27,656 bases of DNA from NCBI GenBank assembly GCA_964598695.1, contig CAZRDB010000052.1, positions 1 to 27,656 on the forward strand, in the 5' to 3' direction. The stretch is from CAZRDB01 sp964598695. GTDB taxonomy: Bacteria; Armatimonadota; Zipacnadia; UBA1398. This document shows, one piece after another, positions 20,880 to 27,656 of the stretch. Position numbers and translations under genes: made by a program. Positions within the stretch are counted from its first letter, which is position 1. Each line of letters starts with the position of its first letter. The notes below the pieces were generated by a model. The model ran no database searches. It saw only the letters and a program-made list of their open reading frames with translations, and was not told the DNA's origin.

Positions 20880-23153
20880 TCAGCCCTCGTTCGTCTCGTA
20901 CCGCCCCGCGGCCCGCAGCAGGACGGCGGCCACGAGCGGCACGCAGCCCATCGCGACCATCACGTTGCCCGAGTCGTCGGTGAGCCCCGCGAAGACCGCC
21001 GTTGCCAGCCCCGCCGCGATGTAGGCCAGCGGGGGAGCGTCCTCGGCCTCCGGGCCGACCGCGGCCCACGGCACGAGCAACCCCGCCGCGCCGATCGGAC
21101 CCCACCACAGCGGGTAGCTGAACCGCTCCCGCATCAGGCGGAAGCGCCCCTCGATCGTCCGGCGGACCCACTCCGAGTTGCCGTCGAGAACATCCTTGAG
21201 CGCGAGGCCGAAGTGGGTCGTCGGGTCCTTGTGCAGCCGGACGTCGAGCCACGCTCCGAGCAGCAGCACGCCCCCGGCCAGCAGCGGGCCGATCACCAGC
21301 CACAGGAGCACCGCCGTGGCGCTCCCGAAGCCCACACCGGCGGCCAGCGCGAGCGCGAAGGCGCCGTACAGGAGCCCGCCCGTCTGCGCCCCCAGCGTGG
21401 GCGAGCCGATGACGAAGGTGGGGACGAGCAGCAGCGCTGCCAGCGCGACTCGACGCCGGGTGTCGCGGCCGCTCCGTGCGCCCCGCGGACCCGCGAGGAC
21501 CCCCACGAGCAGAAGCGTCTGCACGACGAACAGGATGCAGAGCGAGTTGCCCATCCCGTACAGCCGGCTGTCGCGCGACAGGCAGTAGCCGAAGAAGCTG
21601 AAGGCCGCGAGGTTCCCGCCCGTGAGCTGGTCGATCGTGAAGGTGACGGGACCGGCCGCGCAGGCGAGCACCACCGCGAGCCGCCGCCACGGTAGCGCGG
21701 CGAGGAAGCCACCCGTCCCCGCCGCCGCGAAGAGCGCGCGCATCACGCCGCGCGCGGGGAGAGCGCCATCGGTGAAGACGGGCAGAACGAGCATCGCCGG
21801 GAAGACCATCAGGCCGAGGCCCAGGGCGCGCGTGAGAAGCTGGACGAAGTCGGCAACCTCATCGACCCAGGGCGCCGATCTCCGAACACGAAGCGAACCG
21901 TCGAGCAGGACCCAGCCGAGCAGCGCCGCCAGGGCCGCGAGGGTCCAGTAGACGTGGACCGACCGGGCCGCAGGGGTCATCATCTCGAACCGGCCGAGGA
22001 GGTGCATGGTCGAGCCGACGAACGCCAAGCCCTCCCGCGTGCTGAAGCACAGCAGGAAGGCGGGGACCGGCACCAGGCACCACAGGCCGAGCATCCGGAG
22101 CAGCCGCCGGCCGGTGCTGTCGCCCCGCGCGGGCCACACCGCCGCCGCGAAGAAGGCCAGCAGCAGCGTGAAGCGCACCAGGGTCCGGAAGAGCGGCGTC
22201 CGCCCCTTCTCGGAGGTCAGCACCGCCGACATCAGCCCGGCCAGCGTCGCGGCGTTGCCTTCGGCGCGGGGCCGGGTCCGCCATGCGGCGCGGCCCTCCA
22301 TGTCGAGCGGCGGCTCGAGGCCCAGCGAGGCGAGCACGGTCGGGCAGATGTCGGTGATCCGCATCACGCCGGCGCGACGGGTCGTCGCGGTCCCGAGCAG
22401 GCCGGGGCCCGTCCCGTAGCGGAGGAAGAGCGCCATGCGTTCGCTCGCCCAGGTCTCGCCGCGCGGGGGCATCGCGAGCAGAAACAGCGGGACACCGGTG
22501 CGGTCGGCGGCATCGCGCAGGCGGGGGAGCAGCAGCTCGGCCTGTTCGGGCATCGCGGCCACGACGAACAGCGTCGGCGCGGGCGGCGCCTCGGCCGCGA
22601 CCGTGCGGAGTTCGTCGCAGTCCACGAACCGCGCCTCGCGGCTCGCGTTCAGCGCCAGCAGGCCGATGTCGGGCGGGCCGTCGGTATCGGGCGGGAGCAG
22701 CGACGTCGCGGCCACGCGCCAGCCCCCCTCCTCAAGGGCCTGGCCGAGGCGGCCGTAGGGCTCGGCCGCTTCGAGGCCGTCGTAGCGGACCCAGCCAGGC
22801 TCGGCAAGCCCAATCTGCTCCGATCCACCGACCGGAAGCCGCCGCCCCGCGGCCGCGGCGTGGAGATAGGCGCGCCGGTGGATCTTGCCCGAGTCGTAGC
22901 TGTCGCTGCGGGTGCGGCAGTTGAGGATCGCGGCGTCGGAGTCGTCGAGCAGCCGCTGCAACATCGGGAACCATCCACCGCTCGCGGCCGCGAGCGAGAG
23001 GTCGTCGACCACGAGCAGGTAGGCGGCGTCGGGGAGGTCGATATCGGCCCCCGGGATCGTCGGGCCGGACGGGGCGGCCGCCTCCGAGAGGTCGGGATCG
23101 CTCCCCGAGAGGGCCGGTGAGAGCAGCGCGAGGCTCAGCCAGAGCACGGTCAT
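20880..23153 (-). CDS. Multi-pass membrane protein with N-terminal alkaline-phosphatase/sulfatase-like domain
   Basis: 757 residues. A signal peptide or first helix (about 1-17) precedes a periplasmic domain at about 35-320 that resembles the alkaline phosphatase superfamily. The early strand YLLVVDDLSL may correspond to the metal-binding strand, and TDICPTVLASLGLEPPLDMEGRA (267-289) is typical of the region before the final metal ligands. About ten membrane helices follow from residue 324. RDSRLYGMGNSLCI (about 527-540) resembles a RYYGIGNE-type motif of related uncharacterised membrane proteins. Clear catalytic Ser/Thr and His metal ligands are not obvious, so activity is doubtful. The ATG at 23153 overlaps the stop of the upstream glycosyltransferase gene (ATGA), implying coupled translation. 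A role in envelope glycan or lipid modification is an inference. Confidence 0.65.
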   Translation of the reverse strand: MTVLWLSLALLSPALSGSDPDLSEAAAPSGPTIPGADIDLPDAAYLLVVDDLSLAAASGGWFPMLQRLLDDSDAAILNCRTRSDSYDSGKIHRRAYLHAAAAGRRLPVGGSEQIGLAEPGWVRYDGLEAAEPYGRLGQALEEGGWRVAATSLLPPDTDGPPDIGLLALNASREARFVDCDELRTVAAEAPPAPTLFVVAAMPEQAELLLPRLRDAADRTGVPLFLLAMPPRGETWASERMALFLRYGTGPGLLGTATTRRAGVMRITDICPTVLASLGLEPPLDMEGRAAWRTRPRAEGNAATLAGLMSAVLTSEKGRTPLFRTLVRFTLLLAFFAAAVWPARGDSTGRRLLRMLGLWCLVPVPAFLLCFSTREGLAFVGSTMHLLGRFEMMTPAARSVHVYWTLAALAALLGWVLLDGSLRVRRSAPWVDEVADFVQLLTRALGLGLMVFPAMLVLPVFTDGALPARGVMRALFAAAGTGGFLAALPWRRLAVVLACAAGPVTFTIDQLTGGNLAAFSFFGYCLSRDSRLYGMGNSLCILFVVQTLLLVGVLAGPRGARSGRDTRRRVALAALLLVPTFVIGSPTLGAQTGGLLYGAFALALAAGVGFGSATAVLLWLVIGPLLAGGVLLLGAWLDVRLHKDPTTHFGLALKDVLDGNSEWVRRTIEGRFRLMRERFSYPLWWGPIGAAGLLVPWAAVGPEAEDAPPLAYIAAGLATAVFAGLTDDSGNVMVAMGCVPLVAAVLLRAAGRYETNEG

Positions 23154-24433
23154 GGTGCGGTCTCCGAACTGCTGTGATAGGCGGCCGAGAGCCGCGCGAG
23201 GACCGAGGGGAGCGCATGCCGCCGGAAGACCAGCTCGCGGCGGCGGGAGAAGTCGTCGGCGAGGATCTCGTACGCGCTCAGCTCTCCCGAGGAGAGGTCG
23301 TACCCCGTCGAGGAGGGGCGCGCGCGGACGAGCGTGGGCCCCTCGGCGGAGCGCGTCACGATGTAGGTGTCGGCCCGGCCCCTTTGCTTGCCGGCTCGGC
23401 CGAGCACGCGCAGGAAGTACGTCGCCAGCGGCTCGACCTCGCCCGCGGGCAGCCACTCCACCTCCTGCGCGCCTGCGAGCATTTCGCGATGGACGGGGTG
23501 GTCGGCCACGACGAGGGGTACGGGGCTCGCGGCCGCATCGAGCAGCTCCCAGGGGTACAGGCACGGGCTGCCCGGGAAGGCGATGGCATCGAGCGCGAGC
23601 AGCATTCGCGGCAGGCCGACGGTCGGCGCGAGGAACCGGAAGCGGCCCAGCACGCGCTCGCGGTGGGCGAGAGCCTCCATCCGGTCGCGCTCACGGCCCT
23701 CCCCGATCACCACGAACTCGCAGAAGGGGATGCGCTCGAGGGTCCGTGCGGCGGCGCGGACGAACGCCTCGCCTCCGCATGCGGGGCTCTCGAGGTCGCC
23801 GACCATCCCGATGTGCAGCGTGGTGGGGTCGAGAGCGAGGTCGTAGGCGACCTGCTCCGGCGAGTGGTCGCCGCCGTAGTCCCGTGGATCGACCGGACCG
23901 GGGACGACCTCCACGGGGCAGCGGAGCAGTCGCTCGGCCGGTTCCGCGAAGACCCCGAGCGGCGTGAAGGCGCGGCTCGGACGGTGGCCGTTGAGCCCGG
24001 CCTCATCCTCGGATGGCGGCGCGTCGTCGGCCGAGAACAGGAGCGGCAGCCGGAGCCGGGTCGCGATCCGGGCCCCGAGCGGGAGCGCGGCGTAGCCGTG
24101 GGCATGGACGATGCGGGCGCCGACCTGGTGTGCCAGGGCCCGCGCCGCGTGCACGGTCCGGAGTGCGCCGCACCAGCCCTCCGGTGGGCCCTCGAGCACC
24201 CGGTAGGGGATCGCCGCGAGGCTCGCGCGGCGCAGCAGCACCGGCAGGTCGTCGGTCAGCAGGGCCGTGGGGTGGCCATACGGGGGCCGGGCGAGGAGCG
24301 GGAGCACCCGGGCGAGCGAACTCCGGCTGCGGGCTCGGCCGCCGAGGCAGACGTGGAGCACCCCCGGGGCGGCCTTCCCGGGCCGCCGTGCGACGTCGAT
24401 CGACGATGCCGAGGACCGCGCGATCGGACTCAT
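23150..24433 (-). CDS. GT4-like glycosyltransferase
   Basis: This 427-residue cytoplasmic protein has the two Rossmann-like halves of GT-B enzymes. The N-terminal half contains VLHVCLGGRARSRSSLARVL, which stands where the acceptor-side Gly loop would be, and ARIVHAHGYAALPLGA (His110, His112). The C-terminal half starts with LHIGMVGDLES (206-216), followed by EFVVIGEGRERDRME and FRFLAP. WELLDAAASPVPLVVADHP at about 295-313 occupies the place of the family ExxGxxxxEA donor-sugar loop, which is only partly conserved. The start at 24433 follows GAGG and is preferred over the upstream in-frame ATG at 24532, which would add a low-complexity stretch. The stop overlaps the next gene by 4 bases. It probably adds a sugar to an envelope polymer or lipid; donor and acceptor are unknown. 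Confidence 0.7.
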   Translation of the reverse strand: MSPIARSSASSIDVARRPGKAAPGVLHVCLGGRARSRSSLARVLPLLARPPYGHPTALLTDDLPVLLRRASLAAIPYRVLEGPPEGWCGALRTVHAARALAHQVGARIVHAHGYAALPLGARIATRLRLPLLFSADDAPPSEDEAGLNGHRPSRAFTPLGVFAEPAERLLRCPVEVVPGPVDPRDYGGDHSPEQVAYDLALDPTTLHIGMVGDLESPACGGEAFVRAAARTLERIPFCEFVVIGEGRERDRMEALAHRERVLGRFRFLAPTVGLPRMLLALDAIAFPGSPCLYPWELLDAAASPVPLVVADHPVHREMLAGAQEVEWLPAGEVEPLATYFLRVLGRAGKQRGRADTYIVTRSAEGPTLVRARPSSTGYDLSSGELSAYEILADDFSRRRELVFRRHALPSVLARLSAAYHSSSETAP

Positions 24434-24530
24434 CCCATCCTCGCCGCCGGCGCGGCCGCCGGCTGAACTCCCCCCCGGCCCGGGCAGTTTGTTCCGTGTT
24501 CCCAGACCATCTGAGAGAGGCCGCGAACAC

Positions 24531-25589
24531 ATGGCAATGGCTTCCCGTCAGGGCGAGGTGCACCCTCGGAACGCCCTGAACGATCTCTCCTGCAGGGAGT
24601 GGCTGCGCGCGACGAAGAGCTTCTGGCTCTCCGCGGCCCCTCCCGTCGACGCCCCACGGGTCAACCGGGCGCTCGAGGAGTTCGCGGAATGGCTGCTCGA
24701 CCAACGCGGCCACGAGGACGCCGAGCAGATCCTCGGCCAGGTCCTCTCCAGCTTCGTCTACAGTATCACACCGCCCCGAGACCGGCTCAAGAGCCGCCAC
24801 CCGGCCACATTCTCCGAGCCCGACATCGAGCGGCTCATCCGGCTCTTCTCGAAGGAAGGCGAGACGGTGCTCGACCCCTTCGCCGGGGTCGGCTCGTCGC
24901 TCGTCGCCGCCCGACGGGCCGGCCGGCGCGCGATGGGCATCGAGCTGAGCCCCGACTGGGCCCGGATCGCCCGGGAGCGGCTCGATCGCGAGACCCCGCT
25001 GCTCGGCACGGCCAACGACCCTGAGGTGCTCGAGGGCGACAGCGCCGAGGTGCTACGCACGCTGCCCGACGAGTCGGTCGACTTCGCCGTGACCTCACCG
25101 CCCTACTGGTTCATCCTCAACAAGCGCCCCTCGATGAAGGCCCAGGCCGAGCGGCTGGCCCGCGGCCTCGCGACCACCTACAGCGACGCCGACGACGACC
25201 TCGGCAACATCGAGGACTACGACGAGTTCGTCACGCGCCTCGGCGGGATCTTCGAGGAGTGCCTCCGCGTTGTGCGGGCCGGGCGGTACATGGCGGTCGT
25301 CGTCTCCGACTTCCGCCACGGCGAGCGGTTCGTGCTCTTCCATGCCGACCTCTCGGCCGAGATGGAGCGCCGCGGCTGGGTGCTCAGTGGCGTGACGGTC
25401 CTCGCGCAGGACAACAAGACCCTCTACCCCTACGGGATCCCCTACGCCTTCGTGAGCAACGTCCACCACCAGTACATCCTCGTGTTCCGCAAACGCCGCG
25501 TCGCCGCGCCGCGGAGAGTGGCAACCGCCACCGGACGCAAGCCCGCCGCGGCGCCCCGCAAGCGCGCGCGCGCGGTCGAGGCGCGGTAG
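24531..25589 (+). CDS. DNA methyltransferase (N4-cytosine/N6-adenine type), no cognate nuclease nearby
   Basis: This 352-residue protein transfers methyl groups from SAM to an exocyclic amino group in DNA. A motif X-like region (RLKSRHPATFSEPDIERL, about 85-102) leads into motif I, LDPFAGVGSSLVAARRAGRRAMGIEL, with D115-PFAGVG. The catalytic motif IV is TSPPYW at 188-193; the SPPY form favours N4-cytosine or N6-adenine. The order X, I, IV differs from the IV, X, I order of most beta-class enzymes. Residues from about 70 show SSFVYSITPPRD, and the tail from about 323 is very rich in Lys, Arg and Ala, perhaps a DNA-binding tail. GAGAGAGG at 24513-24520 supports ATG 24531, with an alternative ATG at 24537. 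No restriction gene is adjacent, so it is probably an orphan regulatory or protective methylase. Confidence 0.82.
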   Translation: MAMASRQGEVHPRNALNDLSCREWLRATKSFWLSAAPPVDAPRVNRALEEFAEWLLDQRGHEDAEQILGQVLSSFVYSITPPRDRLKSRHPATFSEPDIERLIRLFSKEGETVLDPFAGVGSSLVAARRAGRRAMGIELSPDWARIARERLDRETPLLGTANDPEVLEGDSAEVLRTLPDESVDFAVTSPPYWFILNKRPSMKAQAERLARGLATTYSDADDDLGNIEDYDEFVTRLGGIFEECLRVVRAGRYMAVVVSDFRHGERFVLFHADLSAEMERRGWVLSGVTVLAQDNKTLYPYGIPYAFVSNVHHQYILVFRKRRVAAPRRVATATGRKPAAAPRKRARAVEAR

Positions 25590-25606
25590 GGCGGCGCCGG
25601 CTCGCG

Positions 25607-26893
25607 CTACCGGACCGCCCAGAGCCGGAACGCGTGCGCACCCAGGGTCTCCGTGAATGTCCCATCGGCTTCCGGCGCGCGCTCTCGCCCGGAGGGCCAG
25701 TCCTGGATCCGCGTCCCGGGAACGCTGGTCATGCCCGTGAGCCGCACGGTGAGGTCCTCGCCGGCGGTGTTCACCGCGGCGACCCACCGGTCGCTGCCGA
25801 TCCGGCGGGTGCTCACGAGGACACGCGGGTCGGAGCCCGTGACGGCCTGCGCCGAGACCGGCGCCAGCCAGACGGAGCCGGTCGCGACAAGGTCGGCGAG
25901 GAGGGGCTCAAGCCGCTCGGCAAGCTCCGCCGGGCGCTCTCCGGGCGACTCGAACACGACCCCGCGGGCTCCCGCCGTGAGGCTGGCCCAGACCCGAGCC
26001 GCGGTCTCGGCGACGGGCGTTTCCGGCCCGGCCGGGAGCAGGCACCAGACCGCGTCGGAGCCACCGCCCGCGGCGATCAACCCGGCGACCGAGGCCGCGT
26101 CGGACGAGGGCTCGCCCGCGGCCATCCGGAGCACGAAGACGTCGGCCGAGCCCCAGACCTCGGGCCACTCGGGCGACTCCCACACCCCGCACTCGACCGC
26201 GAGCGCGATCGGGCGGTAGGGGTCGGCATCGGCCAGAGCCTGATACGCGCCCCGGTCGGGCGCGGGCAGGAGCCAGGCGGCAACGGCGCCGGTCTCGATC
26301 CAGGGCGCGGGCTCGGCGGGGGCGGGTACGAGACCGTAGAGGCTGCCCTGAGCACGGGCGAGTGACTCCGGCGTGAACGGCTCCCCACCCGTCGGGAGGT
26401 ACAGCCCGAAACCCATCCCCGGCAAGCGCGAGGGATCGTTGGCGTTGCCCGCGTAGCCGATCGGCAGGAAGGGCCGGCCGCCGAGGCGGAGCGCGCCCGC
26501 ATGGTCGAGCACTGACTCCGCACGCCCGGGCCGCGCGATGGTCAGCTCACTCGTCGCGAGGCCGAGCTGCCGCTCGCCGTCCCAGGCCGTCACCTCGAAG
26601 CTGTACCGCCCCGGGCTCGCGTCAACGATCGCGAAAGCCAGCTCGTAGAAGCCGCTGGCGACGCCCTCGGCGACACTCTCCCCCTGTGGCACGCCGTTCT
26701 CGTCGACCAGCCGCCCCTTGAGCGTCGCGCGCGCCACCTCCGGCGGCAGCGTGAGCCAGACGCCGAAGCGGCCCTCATCGAGCGGAACCGAAGCGTACAG
26801 GGTCTCCCGGTAGGCGGGGACGAGGGTCCGGGCGGAGACGACCGGCTCCGGCTGGACGACCAGGCTGAACGCGAGGAGCAATGGGATGGCCAT
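25607..26893 (-). CDS. Secreted glycosidase-like protein of unknown activity
   Basis: 428 residues. A signal peptide (MAIPLLLAFSLVVQPEPVVSA) is followed by a beta-sandwich at about 22-125 (TLYASVPLDEGRFGVWLTLP, YSFEVTAWDGERQLG). Next is a GH-A-like barrel at about 135-350 that opens with LDHAGALRLGGRPFLPIGYAG, a phrase common at the start of GH2/GH5-related barrels. A C-terminal sandwich (RWVAAVNTAGEDLTVRL) ends at LWAVR. The barrel strands are short (GLYLP, AAWLLP, FVLRMA, VWCLLPAG, GVVFESP), and I see no well-placed pair of catalytic acids, so it may be a binding protein or pseudoenzyme. The start at 26893 follows GGGGAG. It is convergent, 17 bases apart, with the methyltransferase gene. 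Confidence 0.6.
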   Translation of the reverse strand: MAIPLLLAFSLVVQPEPVVSARTLVPAYRETLYASVPLDEGRFGVWLTLPPEVARATLKGRLVDENGVPQGESVAEGVASGFYELAFAIVDASPGRYSFEVTAWDGERQLGLATSELTIARPGRAESVLDHAGALRLGGRPFLPIGYAGNANDPSRLPGMGFGLYLPTGGEPFTPESLARAQGSLYGLVPAPAEPAPWIETGAVAAWLLPAPDRGAYQALADADPYRPIALAVECGVWESPEWPEVWGSADVFVLRMAAGEPSSDAASVAGLIAAGGGSDAVWCLLPAGPETPVAETAARVWASLTAGARGVVFESPGERPAELAERLEPLLADLVATGSVWLAPVSAQAVTGSDPRVLVSTRRIGSDRWVAAVNTAGEDLTVRLTGMTSVPGTRIQDWPSGRERAPEADGTFTETLGAHAFRLWAVR

Positions 26894-27020
26894 GGTGCGG
26901 TGACTCCCCTTCGCGCGCCTCCCCCACGGGAGGGATGCAGTGGGCGGGCGCCCGATTCGGCGCCTGACCACACCTTTGGCGCGGGGGAGAGGAGTTCCTG
27001 CCTCTCGCTCGCGACGCCGA

Positions 27021-27050
27021 GGCCAACCGAACGCCAACCGTACGTTGGCC
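27021..27050. repeat. CCAAC direct and inverted repeat cluster (possible operator)
   Basis: GGCCAAC (27021-27027) and GCCAAC (27033-27038) are direct repeats of one another. The second is inverted against GTTGGC at 27044-27049 around the 5-base spacer CGTAC. The first arm matches GTTGGCC (27044-27050). Such paired sites often bind a dimeric repressor, but no regulator gene is adjacent. Confidence 0.4.
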
Positions 27051-27102
27051 GTACCGCCACCCCGGCCCAACGCGCGCCTAACGCGGATGCAGCAGGATCT
27101 CC

Positions 27103-27123
27103 ACGGGCTCGGATGGAGCCCGT
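27103..27123 (+). other. Leader hairpin upstream of the prepilin-type gene
   Basis: ACGGGCTC (27103-27110) pairs perfectly with GAGCCCGT (27116-27123) around the loop GGATG. The stem ends one or two bases before the purine-rich ribosome-binding site (GGAGAGGAG, about 27128-27136). It could stabilise the mRNA 5' end or modulate initiation. Confidence 0.5.
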
Positions 27124-27143
27124 ACCAGGAGAGGAGACCGAAA

Positions 27144-27607
<464 letters not shown>

Positions 27608-27656
27608 AGATCGGAAGAGCACACGTCTGAACTCCAGTCACCCGCCTTGGTCCATC
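27608..27656. other. Illumina TruSeq adapter contamination and trailing junk
   Basis: Positions 27608-27641 match the standard 34-base TruSeq read-1 adapter, beginning AGATCGGAAGAGC and ending CCAGTCAC. The last 15 bases (27642-27656) do not follow the expected adapter continuation. On the minus strand the adapter encodes the well-known artefact peptide TGVQTCALPI. This segment is not biological. Confidence 0.99.

Larger units (their letters stand above)
26894..27143. promoter_or_regulatory. 250-base non-coding divergent region
   Basis: This lies between the secreted glycosidase-like gene (minus) and the prepilin-type gene (plus) and is the longest non-coding stretch in the window. It contains a weak stem pairing GAGAGG with CCTCTC near 26989-27006, a cluster of CCAAC/GTTGG repeats at 27021-27050, and a strong hairpin at 27103-27123 just before the prepilin ribosome-binding site. 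No confident -35/-10 pair was found. Confidence 0.5.

Noticed and set aside
24531..25589. A restriction-modification or other phage-defence island
   Set aside because: Only a methyltransferase is present. The neighbours are a glycosyltransferase and a secreted glycosidase-like gene, with no nuclease, helicase or toxin.

Overview
This is a GC-rich, densely coded bacterial metagenomic contig. I suggest an Armatimonadota-like or similar Gram-negative, glycan-degrading lineage. The grounds are the prepilin-type protein at the right end (FTLIELLVVIAIIAILAAILFPVFAKAREKAR-type start), the many Sec-secreted glycosidase-like proteins, an RseB-like sigma-E accessory protein, and a HzsA-like multihaem cytochrome of a kind frequent in Planctomycetes and Armatimonadetes. 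No rRNA or universal marker is present beyond rpoZ and dnaJ, so the phylum call is an inference.

Layout. Positions 1 to about 700 are the truncated end of a YibE/F-type membrane protein. It looks foreign to the rest: it uses AAA, ATA, TTT and GAA codons, and it runs in frame into an unrelated zinc-ribbon tail. I read it as an assembly chimera. Positions 803-3124 hold an ECF sigma factor, a zinc-type anti-sigma factor and an RseB-like periplasmic protein, forming a compact envelope-stress operon. Positions 3197-18792 hold a carbohydrate-degradation block. On the minus strand are two tandem NPCBM-GH36 alpha-galactosidase-like proteins and a URO-D-like protein. Divergent from these is a secreted protein with two F5/8C-like domains, a beta-propeller and three CxxCH haem sites; it is interrupted by a 10-N gap. 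Then come a 1,199-residue secreted DUF6259/GH-like protein (minus) and, divergent from it, a third GH36 without NPCBM (plus).

Positions 18819-20879 are a housekeeping cluster: a recognisable sigma-70-type promoter, rpoZ, dnaJ and a small unknown gene. Positions 20880-24433 (minus) hold a GT4-like glycosyltransferase translationally coupled to a membrane protein with an N-terminal alkaline-phosphatase-like domain. Then follow an orphan DNA methyltransferase (plus), another secreted GH-like protein (minus), a 250-bp non-coding stretch with inverted repeats, and a 5' fragment of a prepilin-type gene. That fragment is cut by an Illumina adapter at 27608-27641.

How it fits together. The five secreted proteins and the URO-D-like protein of 3.2-18.8 kb look like one functional set for galactose-containing glycans. 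It has no transporter, SusC/D pair or dedicated regulator inside the window. The set combines hydrolases with a haem protein carrying carbohydrate-binding-type modules; that combination is the most novel biology here. I found no CRISPR array, tRNA, rRNA, insertion sequence or complete restriction system. No stretch over 300 bases lacks a gene.
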